Assembly: GCF_001559595.1 (NCBI RefSeq)
Contig: NZ_LNTY01000006.1
Span: forward strand, 248,001 to 312,000
Direction of reading: 5' to 3'
DNA length: 64,000 bases
Source of the DNA: Enterovibrio coralii
Lineage (GTDB): Bacteria > Pseudomonadota > Gammaproteobacteria > Enterobacterales > Vibrionaceae
This document shows positions 47,045 through 57,226 of this stretch, piece by piece (the stretch's first letter is position 1; every line of letters begins with the position of its first letter). The translations under genes and the position numbers were made by a program. The notes beneath the pieces were generated by a model. That model was given only the letters and a program-made list of their open reading frames with translations. It ran no database searches and was not told the origin of the DNA.

Positions 47045-47515
47045 TTAGTTGAAATCCAGCAATTCAACATCAAAAATCAAGGTTGAACCCGGCTTGATGA
47101 TACCTGCACCGCGATTGCCATAAGCCAGTTGAGCAGGGATAAAGAATCGTGTTTTCTCTCCTTTTTTCATCAATTGAACGCCTTCAGTCCAGCCCGGAAT
47201 CACCTGATTCAAACCGAATTCAATTGGCTCTCCACGCTGCACGGAGCTATCGAACACCGTCCCGTCGATTAATGTGCCGTGGTAATGCACTTTTACCTTA
47301 GATGTTCTCGTAGGGTGCGATTCGCCTTCGCCGGCTTCCAGAACTTTGTATTGCAGACCGGATTCAGTTGTTTGTACGCCTTCCTCCTGCGCATTTTTAG
47401 TCAAGAAAGCTTCACCTGCTTCTTTATTTTCTGCAGCGGCTTTCATCGCCTTTTGGCGATTGAGGTAAATCAAAACGATCAGGACAACGATAGCGAGGGG
47501 TAATGCAAAATCCAT
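47045..47515 (-). CDS. Membrane-anchored FKBP-type peptidyl-prolyl cis-trans isomerase
   Basis: A 156-residue protein. Residues 4-18 are one N-terminal hydrophobic anchor (ALPLAIVVLIVLIYL), then a charged linker (to ~50), then one FKBP domain: KVKVHYHGTLIDGTVFDSSVQRGEPIEFGLNQVIPGWTEGVQLM and AYGNRGAGIIKPGSTLIFDVELLD. Active-site positions (Y, D, F, V-I-P-G-W, Y) are kept. It should speed prolyl isomerisation at the membrane, probably on the periplasmic side, though topology is not certain. Confidence 0.93.
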   Translation of the reverse strand: MDFALPLAIVVLIVLIYLNRQKAMKAAAENKEAGEAFLTKNAQEEGVQTTESGLQYKVLEAGEGESHPTRTSKVKVHYHGTLIDGTVFDSSVQRGEPIEFGLNQVIPGWTEGVQLMKKGEKTRFFIPAQLAYGNRGAGIIKPGSTLIFDVELLDFN

Positions 47516-47654
47516 AATGACTCTCTTAGTGACGTAAGGTTAAAGCGTACGCTTTCTTTCATTATGTAAAACCTGTACTGCAATTGGAATCAATAATATG
47601 GGACAAGATGTTGCTGATACGGACGAGGAGGTGAGAAAGGCGATTAAGCGATGA

Positions 47655-47677
47655 AAAAAGGGGCCTAAGCCCCTTTC
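47655..47677 (-). terminator. Terminator after the nucleosidase-like gene
   Basis: Read on the minus strand: stem AAAGGGGC/GCCCCTTT with a 4-base loop, then a run of T, just after the stop at 47685. Confidence 0.8.
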
Positions 47678-47684
47678 TATGATG

Positions 47685-48485
47685 TTACTTTTTGATCAGG
47701 CCATCAACCACATCAAGAACGAACTCTTGGCAATGCTTGGCGGTCGCAGGATCAAAATCTTGGTTATGTTGGTCAGTATTCGAAAGCACGCGAATGCTTA
47801 CGAAAGGGACGTCGTAGGCTTCAGCCACAAGTGCTGCAGCGGAGGTTTCCATTTCTTCAACCGACGTGCCCAGTGTTTCGTGGAACCAGTTGATTCGGTC
47901 TACTTCGCGGTTCCACTCGTCAGCAGTGCCGATAACGCCTGAAACCACTTTACCGTGCTTGTATGCATTGCTGTAACTTAGCGTGTGCGCGAGTAGAGCA
48001 TCGTCAGCATCAAAGTGCGAGTGCTCGACCAGCTCACCGTTTTTACGAAGACGCATAACGACATCAAAGTTCTGCCATTTTTCAGGGTGGATACCTTGGC
48101 CTTTTTCGGTGTACTCGACTTTGTACGCACCCATGTTGAAACTGCGTGCGCCAACAACGATGTCACCACGGTAAAGTTCTGGGTCATGGCCACCAGACGT
48201 TCCCTGATTGATGATGGCTTTTGGATTAAATAGCTCAATACCAAGCGTTGTTGAAGCAGCTGCATTTGCTAAACCAATTTCCGTTCTGGAAATCACAACT
48301 GGATGGCCTTTAATGTCACCTTCCCAAAACGTCCAACCACCACGATGTGTTTCTTTTGCATTCTCTAGCGCGTTAATGAGGACATTCGTTTCCATGTCCA
48401 TGGCACCTTGGATAAGAATGGGTTGCTGTGCAGCAATCGCGGAAGTAGAAAGCAATAGAGAAAGCGAGGCTATTTTCTTAAACAT
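47685..48485 (-). CDS. Exported 5'-methylthioadenosine/S-adenosylhomocysteine nucleosidase-like protein
   Basis: A 266-residue phosphorylase-superfamily protein with a signal peptide ([18 protein letters not shown]). Fold marks: [83 protein letters not shown], where the METS Glu and Met bind ribose and the late S-N-x-D (SNTDQ) carries the catalytic Asp. Classical MTAN is cytoplasmic and shorter; the export signal makes this a periplasmic variant that could salvage or remove extracellular nucleosides. Substrate unproven. Confidence 0.87.
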   Translation of the reverse strand: MFKKIASLSLLLSTSAIAAQQPILIQGAMDMETNVLINALENAKETHRGGWTFWEGDIKGHPVVISRTEIGLANAAASTTLGIELFNPKAIINQGTSGGHDPELYRGDIVVGARSFNMGAYKVEYTEKGQGIHPEKWQNFDVVMRLRKNGELVEHSHFDADDALLAHTLSYSNAYKHGKVVSGVIGTADEWNREVDRINWFHETLGTSVEEMETSAAALVAEAYDVPFVSIRVLSNTDQHNQDFDPATAKHCQEFVLDVVDGLIKK

Positions 48486-49209
48486 CTATATCGACCTAAC
48501 AAACAAGCGGTAAATTCCGGCGCATCATACTAAAGCAAACGTTTGCGTCAATATTTAATTCCAATAATTATTCCAACGTTTCTTTTTAGTTCTAAAGGTT
48601 TTATTTATCGGGTGGTGAATGTTTGTGCACATTTGTTTGGAGGGATGGTGGAGGTGCGTTTTATTTTTGGCGTCATGCTGGTGCAGATATTGCCCCAAAA
48701 AGCAGCAATGCATCCCTATGAATTCGTTCAGAATAACGGTTTTAACGCATTTTTGTGGCCTGGCCGTAATTGGTATGGTGTTTGCTAACACTACTATGTG
48801 CTCACGCACGGCCTACTCTGCACTTCTAGGCAGAAGTGCTTATTAATTAGCGTATTTCTTCTTTAGCGTTTGCTCCGCATCTTGAATAAAGTGCGGAGCT
48901 TTTTTTTACACGTCGTTAACCATGTCCTTTGCGATCTGCTTTCCATTCTTTACATATCAAACCAGGTATTACATTTTCGCGATGCGTAATTAATCTGCAA
49001 GAAATGCAAATTTCAAGATACGTCAGCCCATTTGTACTGATTTAATTCGCTGGCTTGGTGCAAAAAACCAAGAAACAAAATGTAATTGAGATGTTTCATT
49101 ATGAATCAGAGTGCCAAAGTTTAATAAATATATTCGCGTCAAAAATTAAGTGATGGAAAAGTAGATTTCGGTGAAATAACACCATAATCCAAGACGTGGA
49201 GAATAATAA
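48486..49209. other. Intergenic region with orphan terminator and a small frame
   Basis: 724 bp. A small plus-strand frame, ATG 48718 to TAA 48846 (42 residues), has a signal-like hydrophobic stretch then MCSRTAY; it might be the remnant of an exported protein such as a choloylglycine-hydrolase-like enzyme, but there is no ribosome site. A terminator follows at 48872. The final 300 bp, AT-rich, with an inverted repeat CTTGGT…ACCAAG (49054-49072), should be the chitinase promoter region. Confidence 0.4.
48872..48908 (+). terminator. Orphan Rho-independent terminator
   Basis: Stem GCTCCGCA/TGCGGAGC with a 12-base loop, followed by eight T residues. No accepted plus-strand gene ends just upstream, so it marks an unseen transcript: a small gene or small RNA. 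Confidence 0.75.
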
Positions 49210-51555
49210 ATGAATAAGAACATTAAGTTCACAGCGATTGCTGCATGTGTTGCGAGTGCCCTCGGCATGAGTGCATCTTTGCAAGCAGCGCCTTCTCACG
49301 ATAAGGCTGTCATTGGGTATTTGACACAATGGGAAGCATGGAAAGGAACGGATGCAGGGTTTAGCGTAAAAGGTGAAGCAACGCACCTAAACGTGGATAT
49401 GGATATCTACTCCATCCTTAATTTCTCTTTCTTTGGTGTCGCCAAAGACGGTTCTTTGCACAGTGGTGATTTAAGAAACAAGAGTATCTATCAACCAAAT
49501 GCCGTTCAGGAGCCTGGACCGCTACTTCATCCGGATGTTTATTCGAGCTGGGACTTCCATATTTTATGGGGTGAGCTTGAGTACATTCATGAATATCCAG
49601 GGAATGAGCCTTGGCAAGCTGAACAGCTCGCGAAAGTTCAGGCACAGGGCTTTGTAAAAGATGGTCGTGGCTGGAAACACGAACCAACAGGCGTAACCGG
49701 ACAAATGCCGATTCCGCTTAAAAAAGAGGGCGGGGCTCCGGGCTTGATTGACTTGGCCAACGAGAAAGGCGTGAAAGTCATGGCGTCTATCGGTGGCTGG
49801 AGTATGTCTAAACACTTCCCTGAAATGGCTGCTGATCCAGCGATGAAAGCGCGTTTCCTCAACGACGTTGATCGCTTGATGGCGTTGGGTTTCCACGGTA
49901 TTGATATTGACTGGGAATACCCAGGCTCTGGTGGTATGAACTTCACTGGCACGGAAGCAGACTACGCGAACTTCGAACAACTGATGGAAGACATTCGCGA
50001 TCGTATTGGTCCAGACAAACTTCTTACCGCTGCATTTAAAGCGGTGCCATCTGCACTGGAAGGCTACGATTGGACGCGTCTGTCGAACTCGATGGATTAC
50101 TTCAACATGATGACCTATGACTTGAATGGCGGTTGGTCTAATGTCTCGGGTCATAACTCACCACTTTATCCATATCCTGAAGAGGAATTCGAAGGGCTAA
50201 ACCTCGACACCTTGAAGAACTGGATGGTGAATGTTCGTGGTATTCCTTCGAACAAGATTAACTTCGGTGCTGCTTTCTACGGACGCGGCGTTCAAACAAC
50301 GGAAGCGACAGCGTATTTAGGCGCGCCAACGGACAAACGTAACGTTAACTTCTCGGTAGATGGGCCAACGGTCTCTGCGGTGGATTTGACCAACTGGGCA
50401 GCCTTTGAAGGTCAGCCAAACTATAACTACATCATCAAGCAAACGGGATGGGAGCATTTGTGGGATGCTAACGCGAAAGTACCGTATGCGGTGAAAGGCA
50501 AATACTTCCTGAGCTATGACGACCCTGATTCCATTCGCCAAAAAGCGGAATACATCGTTGATAACGACCTTGGCGGTATCATTGTATGGCAAGTCCACGG
50601 CGATATTCAGTGTGAAGGTACTTTCATTAACTATGGCTCTAAACTGAAGCAATGTACGAACCTGCGTTCACCTTTGGCAGAGCAGATCGACAACGTATTC
50701 AGTCAGAATGTGGTTCCGAATGAAGCTCCTGTGTTGACTGTTCCGGGTGCTCAATCGGCAAACTCTGGTGAAGTAATCAGCTTTGCTGTGTCAGCGACGG
50801 ATGCCGACGGTGATGCGCTGAGCTTCGCTGCACAAGGTGCAGATGTGACAGATAACGGAGACGGCACCGCGACTGTCACGTATCAAGCTCCAAACACTGC
50901 CACTGATCTGACTGAAACCGTCACTGTAACTGTGAGTGATGGTAGAAAGTCTGATGCAGCGACCGTGGTTGTTAACGTCACTGGCAGCGGTGTTGTCGAA
51001 AACACGCCTCCTGAGCTGACTGCGCCAGCATCGCTTGATGTGAATGCGGGTGATACGGCGACAATCAACGTTTCTGCTTCTGATGCCGACAATGACGCAC
51101 TAACAATCACTGCTTCTGTTGGCACTGTGGTTCAAACTGGCAATGCAGCGGTCGTGTCTGTGCCAACTGAAGTATCAACGGTCGATAGCACGATTTCAGT
51201 TGTGGTTACGGTAACAGACGGAGTGGACAGTGCATCTTCAACCGTTACCGTTAATGTGAAAGGTGATTCTGGCCCAGTAGATAGCAACTGGGATCCAAGT
51301 GCTATTTACAATACCGGTGACAAAGTGGTTCACAATGGCGTTGAGTATACCGCTCAGTGGTGGACGCAAGGTGAAGAACCAGGGGTTGCAGCGGTTTGGG
51401 TAGCAGCAGATGATGGCACAACGAAAGAGTGGAGCGCAGACAAAGTTTACAACGGCGGTGATACTGCGATTTACCAAGGTGTGGCATACAAGGCTAAGTG
51501 GTGGACAAAGGGAGATGTACCTGGTTCTGCTTATGGTCCTTGGGAACAAATCTAA
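49210..51555 (+). CDS. Secreted GH18 chitinase with C-terminal tandem CBM5/12
   Basis: A 781-residue enzyme. Signal peptide ends near SLQA|AP. GH18 domain ~34-490 with VMASIGGWSMSKHFPEMA, the catalytic segment H229-G-I-D232-I-D234-W-E236, MMTYDLNGGW and GGIIVWQVHGD. The first Asp of DxxDxDxE is His here, but the two inner Asp and the catalytic Glu are present, so activity is expected. Then two Ig/cadherin-like modules (~505-685) and two CBM5/12 chitin-binding modules (~691-732, 736-781; YTAQWWTQGEEP and YKAKWWTKGDVP). Likely an extracellular endo- or processive chitinase. It is followed by its own terminator. Confidence 0.94.
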   Translation: MNKNIKFTAIAACVASALGMSASLQAAPSHDKAVIGYLTQWEAWKGTDAGFSVKGEATHLNVDMDIYSILNFSFFGVAKDGSLHSGDLRNKSIYQPNAVQEPGPLLHPDVYSSWDFHILWGELEYIHEYPGNEPWQAEQLAKVQAQGFVKDGRGWKHEPTGVTGQMPIPLKKEGGAPGLIDLANEKGVKVMASIGGWSMSKHFPEMAADPAMKARFLNDVDRLMALGFHGIDIDWEYPGSGGMNFTGTEADYANFEQLMEDIRDRIGPDKLLTAAFKAVPSALEGYDWTRLSNSMDYFNMMTYDLNGGWSNVSGHNSPLYPYPEEEFEGLNLDTLKNWMVNVRGIPSNKINFGAAFYGRGVQTTEATAYLGAPTDKRNVNFSVDGPTVSAVDLTNWAAFEGQPNYNYIIKQTGWEHLWDANAKVPYAVKGKYFLSYDDPDSIRQKAEYIVDNDLGGIIVWQVHGDIQCEGTFINYGSKLKQCTNLRSPLAEQIDNVFSQNVVPNEAPVLTVPGAQSANSGEVISFAVSATDADGDALSFAAQGADVTDNGDGTATVTYQAPNTATDLTETVTVTVSDGRKSDAATVVVNVTGSGVVENTPPELTAPASLDVNAGDTATINVSASDADNDALTITASVGTVVQTGNAAVVSVPTEVSTVDSTISVVVTVTDGVDSASSTVTVNVKGDSGPVDSNWDPSAIYNTGDKVVHNGVEYTAQWWTQGEEPGVAAVWVAADDGTTKEWSADKVYNGGDTAIYQGVAYKAKWWTKGDVPGSAYGPWEQI

Positions 51556-51577
51556 CTTTTATTAGATAAAGTACGAT

Positions 51578-51603
51578 AAGCCCTGCTTTGCAGGGCTTTT
51601 TTC
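51578..51603 (+). terminator. Terminator after second chitinase
   Basis: Stem AAGCCCTG/CAGGGCTT, loop CTTTG, then TTTTTTC. Confidence 0.9.
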
Positions 51604-51822
51604 TTTGCGTTCCACGTAACTGCCTAAAAATAATCCACTTATTCCTTACGCATGACGTTTCTGTCTCAATAGTGAAAGAAATGGTCATTTATAACTGCAT
51701 GAAAAGTATGGCTATTTCTTTCCTCTTAAAATCTATCGATTTTATCTATCGCATTAGTCGGCACTACCAATTGGATACTGTTGCTGGATGTAACTATAAA
51801 TAACGCAAACAAGAAAAACTGA

Positions 51823-54020
<2,198 letters not shown>

Positions 54021-54036
54021 CGATAAGCGTTACAGT

Positions 54037-54067
54037 AAAAAGCCGCTGATTCCAGCGGCTTTTTTTC
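54037..54067 (+). terminator. Terminator after katG
   Basis: Stem AGCCGCTG/CAGCGGCT, loop ATTC, flanked by AAAA and seven T residues. Confidence 0.9.
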
Positions 54068-54130
54068 GTTCCAATTTTGGCGTAAGAAACGTTAGACTAC
54101 TCTGACCAGCAATATGGACGGTTGATAAAT

Positions 54131-54140
54131 CGAACGTTCG
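54131..54140. promoter_or_regulatory. Palindrome CGAACGTTCG upstream of TetR gene
   Basis: Perfect 10-bp dyad 38 bp before the TetR start codon. A nearly identical site (CGACCGTTCG) precedes the next gene, so it is a good candidate for the autoregulatory operator. Confidence 0.5.
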
Positions 54141-54177
54141 TGCTATAAATTAATCGAATCGATAACTGAAGTCCGAT

Positions 54178-54768
54178 ATGAGCAAAAAGAAGCAGACGCG
54201 AGAACAGATCCTGACTATCGCTTTTGACATGGCCAGTGAAGAAGGCTTGGAAAGTTTAACCATCGGTGAGCTTGCCAAGCGTGTGGGTATGTCAAAAAGT
54301 GGTTTGTTTGCCCACTTCAATGCGCGTGCAAATTTGCAAGCCGCGGTTGTGGTTTACGCGGGTGAGCGTTTTGCCGAACGGGTGATTGTGCCAGTACGAG
54401 AAACTCAGCACACCAGTTATGAAAGCAAGCTTCGTCACTTGATGGATAACTGGATGTCTTGGAACGGTTCTTTCCAAGGCAGCTGCATGTTTTTAGATGC
54501 ATGGCGCGAGACATCATCGGACGATGATGTGATGCAGAAAGCTCTTGAGGCCACAACCAATAGATGGCTTCACTATCTGCAAATTCAGTTTGAAAAAGGT
54601 ATCGAGGCAGGTGAGTTCAAACAAGAACTCGACTGTTGGCAATTGGTGTACAAACTTTATGGGTTGTACCTCAGTAGCCACCTATTCAGAAAGCTCGATC
54701 TAGAAACCGAGCAGGGCCAACGTTTTTGGTCAGGAATCGATGATTTATTTAGCGTAATCAAGCGCTAG
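54178..54768 (+). CDS. TetR/AcrR family transcriptional regulator
   Basis: A 196-residue regulator. Helix-turn-helix at ~8-55 (ILTIAFDMASEEGLESLTIGELAKRVGMSKSGLFAHFNARANLQ), then a helical domain of the TetR_C type with the GSFQGSCMFLDA segment often seen in regulators next to alpha/beta hydrolases. It precedes, in the same direction, an alpha/beta hydrolase and a MAPEG protein. Matching dyads before this gene and before the hydrolase suggest it controls both. Confidence 0.9.
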   Translation: MSKKKQTREQILTIAFDMASEEGLESLTIGELAKRVGMSKSGLFAHFNARANLQAAVVVYAGERFAERVIVPVRETQHTSYESKLRHLMDNWMSWNGSFQGSCMFLDAWRETSSDDDVMQKALEATTNRWLHYLQIQFEKGIEAGEFKQELDCWQLVYKLYGLYLSSHLFRKLDLETEQGQRFWSGIDDLFSVIKR

Positions 54769-54825
54769 AGTACGAATCCAAGCAGGTACTGAAGTTGCCT
54801 GCTTAATTTTAAACTTAAAATAGCA

Positions 54826-54835
54826 CGACCGTTCG
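54826..54835. promoter_or_regulatory. CGACCGTTCG, second operator-like site
   Basis: One mismatch from the perfect dyad at 54131-54140; lies 18 bp before the hydrolase start. Suggests the TetR product also represses the hydrolase-MAPEG unit. Confidence 0.45.
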
Positions 54836-54852
54836 AAAAAAGGGAGTCGAGC

Positions 54853-55704
54853 ATGAGTAGCAAGATCTACTTTGGAAACAATAACCGCTTTAGCTTTAAA
54901 CGCAGTGCATTGAGTATTGCTAGTAAGCTTCATCATAAAATTGCACCCAAACATGCGTTAAAAACCGCAAGAAAGCTGTTTTTAACGCCGGCAAAGGGGA
55001 GAGAGCTCAACCCAACGCCAGAAGCCATGAAGATTGAAGCGGTCGAGACCTTGGAAGGCAAAATGATGACCTACCAACTTGGCTCAGGCCCAACATGGGT
55101 GCTGACGCATGGCTGGTCAGGTTCAGCGAATCAGTTTTTTCCTTTGATGGAATACATTGCTGAGGCAGGATTTACCGCACTTGCATACGACCATCCTGCA
55201 CACGGCAAAAGTGAAGGCAGAGAAGGCAGCATTCCCGCATTCTTGAACGCGCTGGATGGCGTGCTCAACCGCCAACAACAAATCGAAGGCGTTATTGCGC
55301 ATTCAATGGGCGGTGCTACTTTGCTGGAGAGCGAACACGATAGCTTGAAAGGTAAACCAATTATCCTCGTTGCACCTGTTCTCAAATACTGGGAAAACCT
55401 GTTTGGTACGGTGCAGGCATCGGGTTATTCCATGAAGCTGTTTCGAGAGGTAATTGATGATGTTGGACGTCAGTACAATGTCACACTCGAAAGCATTGAT
55501 CCTTATACTAAACTGTCAAAACGTCAGGGGCAGGTAGTCATCGTCCATGATAAAGGTGATCGCTTTGCGCCGTTTTCAGTCTCTGAAGAGGCCACCCAAT
55601 TTGAACACGTGTCCTTGGTCGCAACCGAGGGGCTGGGCCATGGACGAGTGCTAAAAAGCGACCCACTAAAGCAAGCTTTCAATCTGGCAATTGGCCGCGC
55701 ATAA
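54853..55704 (+). CDS. Alpha/beta hydrolase
   Basis: A 283-residue hydrolase. Oxyanion-type turn THGWSGSANQFFPL (~85-98), strand YDHPAHGKSEG, and nucleophile elbow AHSMGGA with Ser151. A late Asp/His pair (VIVHDKGDRFAPF; GLGHGRVL) completes the likely triad. The first 60 basic residues have no signal peptide. Substrate unknown: an ester or small xenobiotic lipid is plausible because of the TetR and MAPEG neighbours. GGGAG lies 5-7 nt before the start. Confidence 0.9.
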   Translation: MSSKIYFGNNNRFSFKRSALSIASKLHHKIAPKHALKTARKLFLTPAKGRELNPTPEAMKIEAVETLEGKMMTYQLGSGPTWVLTHGWSGSANQFFPLMEYIAEAGFTALAYDHPAHGKSEGREGSIPAFLNALDGVLNRQQQIEGVIAHSMGGATLLESEHDSLKGKPIILVAPVLKYWENLFGTVQASGYSMKLFREVIDDVGRQYNVTLESIDPYTKLSKRQGQVVIVHDKGDRFAPFSVSEEATQFEHVSLVATEGLGHGRVLKSDPLKQAFNLAIGRA

Positions 55705-55725
55705 CAACATCACGAGGAGACAAGG

Positions 55726-56109
55726 ATGGTCACCCCAATCTATGCAGCAATATTGGCGTTCGTTTATCTCTTTCTCGCTAAGAGAGTCATTAGCTACCGC
55801 AGGGAATACAGGGTGGGATTGAGTGATGGTGGCCATCTATTGCTCAAAAAAGCCATTCGAGCTCACAGTAATTTTTCCGAGTATGTTCCTTTCACTTTGT
55901 TGCTTGTTTTGCTGGTGGAGCTACAACAGCCTTCTTTCACAGCAGGGCTTCATATACTCGGTGCGCTACTGGTGGTCGGTAGATTGCTCCATGCTTACGG
56001 CGTAAGCCAAGAAGTCGAACCCCTCAAATTTCGTGTATACGGCATGGTTTTAACGGGGTCGGTGATGATTGTTGCAGCACTTTGGTGCTTTTTCTTAGCA
56101 ATCACTTGA
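55726..56109 (+). CDS. MAPEG family membrane protein
   Basis: A 127-residue protein with four predicted membrane helices (MVTPIYAAILAFVYLFLAKRV…; FTLLLVLLVEL; LHILGALLVVGRLLHAYG; GMVLTGSVMIVAALWCFFLA). The loop RAHSNFSEYVPFTLLL with the conserved R-x-H-x-N-x-x-E pattern is the MAPEG signature for glutathione- or lipid-binding. Starts 22 bp after the hydrolase and is surely in its operon. Function could be glutathione-linked detoxification. Confidence 0.9.
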   Translation: MVTPIYAAILAFVYLFLAKRVISYRREYRVGLSDGGHLLLKKAIRAHSNFSEYVPFTLLLVLLVELQQPSFTAGLHILGALLVVGRLLHAYGVSQEVEPLKFRVYGMVLTGSVMIVAALWCFFLAIT

Positions 56110-56169
56110 AGCAATCTCCTGTGGCATGCATAGTGGCGACTGAAAATCGTTAGACTTGGTTGGAACACG

Positions 56170-56655
56170 TTGAAAAACATCGCCGTATTCGCAGACGTAC
56201 AAAATATTTACTACACCACTCGACAAGCTTACGGTCGACAGTTTAACTATCGGAAACTGTGGCAACAGCTCAATGAAATGGGCAATGTGGTAATGGCGAA
56301 CGCCTATGCAATTTCGAGAGACGATGATCAGCAAATCAAGTTTCAAGACGCCCTGCGCCACATTGGTTTTGACGTTAAACTGAAGCCATATATTCAACGT
56401 AGCGACGGCAGCACAAAAGGTGACTGGGATGTGGGTATCGCTATTGATGTGATGGAAGCTGCACAATCCCCAGAGCAGGCCGTTGATATGGTGGTGCTGC
56501 TTTCCGGTGACGGTGACTTTGACATGCTAATGGCAAAAGTGCGTGAGGCATATGGTAAAGAGGCCGTTGTGTTTGGCGTACCAATGTTAACGGCCAATTC
56601 ACTGATAAATTCGGTCGATCGCTTTGTACCGATTTACGAAGATTTGCTGCTTTAG
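56170..56655 (+). CDS. NYN domain (LabA/DUF88) putative nuclease
   Basis: A 161-residue PIN-like NYN protein. The first motif is IAVFADVQNIYYTTRQAYG (Asp plus Asn), then KGDWDVGIAIDVME (acidic cluster) and LLSGDGDFDMLMAKVREAYGKEAVVFG (S-G-D-x-D motif). These acids would bind metal for RNA cleavage, as in the LabA/VapC superfamily. The start appears to be a TTG at 56170, with GGAA upstream; no ATG upstream in frame fits. It converges with the acetyltransferase, their stops overlapping by 4 nt. Confidence 0.88.
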   Translation: MKNIAVFADVQNIYYTTRQAYGRQFNYRKLWQQLNEMGNVVMANAYAISRDDDQQIKFQDALRHIGFDVKLKPYIQRSDGSTKGDWDVGIAIDVMEAAQSPEQAVDMVVLLSGDGDFDMLMAKVREAYGKEAVVFGVPMLTANSLINSVDRFVPIYEDLLL

Positions 56656-57179
56656 AACGTTAACTGCAACAAAACAAGCTCTGGGTCATCCGCCTTTTGG
56701 CCTTGAAACTGAAAGCCCAAGTTATCTAGTAGTTTAAGACTTTTGCTGTTTGTCGGATGCGTGATTGCGACGACCTGGCTTACAGCAAGGGTTTTCCTTG
56801 CAATATCCAGCATGGCTTCTGCCGCTTCTTTGCCGAAACCGTTCCCTTGATATTCAGGGAAGAACCCGTATCCAAGATCGATATCGTCTAGCGTATCTCG
56901 TTTGATCAGCCCACATATCCCCACGGGTTTCCCCGTCACTTTTTCTTCTACAGCCAGTAAGCCCATATAAGGTTGCTTATACATAGGTAAAAGTGTCGAA
57001 CGCAGGTAAACAGCCGCATCAATATCACTGCGGATATTCTTGTCGCCAACAAACGTGAGAAAACCCTCGGTGTTGTACAGCGCGTTCACAAAGGTTGCGT
57101 CGTTTTCGTTTAATTGACGCAAGATCAGGCGAGGTGTTTCTAATCTCATTACGGACTTCATACTGATAATTGTGGACAA
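56652..57179 (-). CDS. GNAT family N-acetyltransferase (RimJ/RimL type)
   Basis: About 175 residues. Starts with the typical RLETPRLILRQLNENDA, then GFFPEYQGNGFGKEAAEAMLDIA (acetyl-CoA loop) and THPTNSKSLKLLDNLGFQ. Alternative starts at 57161 and 57149 are possible; the shortest (MRLETPRL) matches many homologues. Acceptor not predictable; ribosomal-protein or small-molecule N-acetylation is known in the group. Confidence 0.88.
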   Translation of the reverse strand: MSTIISMKSVMRLETPRLILRQLNENDATFVNALYNTEGFLTFVGDKNIRSDIDAAVYLRSTLLPMYKQPYMGLLAVEEKVTGKPVGICGLIKRDTLDDIDLGYGFFPEYQGNGFGKEAAEAMLDIARKTLAVSQVVAITHPTNSKSLKLLDNLGFQFQGQKADDPELVLLQLTF

Positions 57180-57208
57180 AAAAGAGCCCTTTGCACAGGG
57201 CTCTTTTC
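57178..57208. terminator. Bidirectional terminator
   Basis: Stem AAAGAGCCCT/AGGGCTCTTT, loop TTGCAC; on the minus strand it is followed by a T run and lies just after the TldE-type gene. Confidence 0.88.
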
Positions 57209-57226
57209 GGTAAGTGGCTGAATCGC

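Noticed and set aside
51588..51803. Plus-strand 71-codon frame between chitinase and katG
   Set aside because: Begins inside the chitinase terminator hairpin; no protein features.
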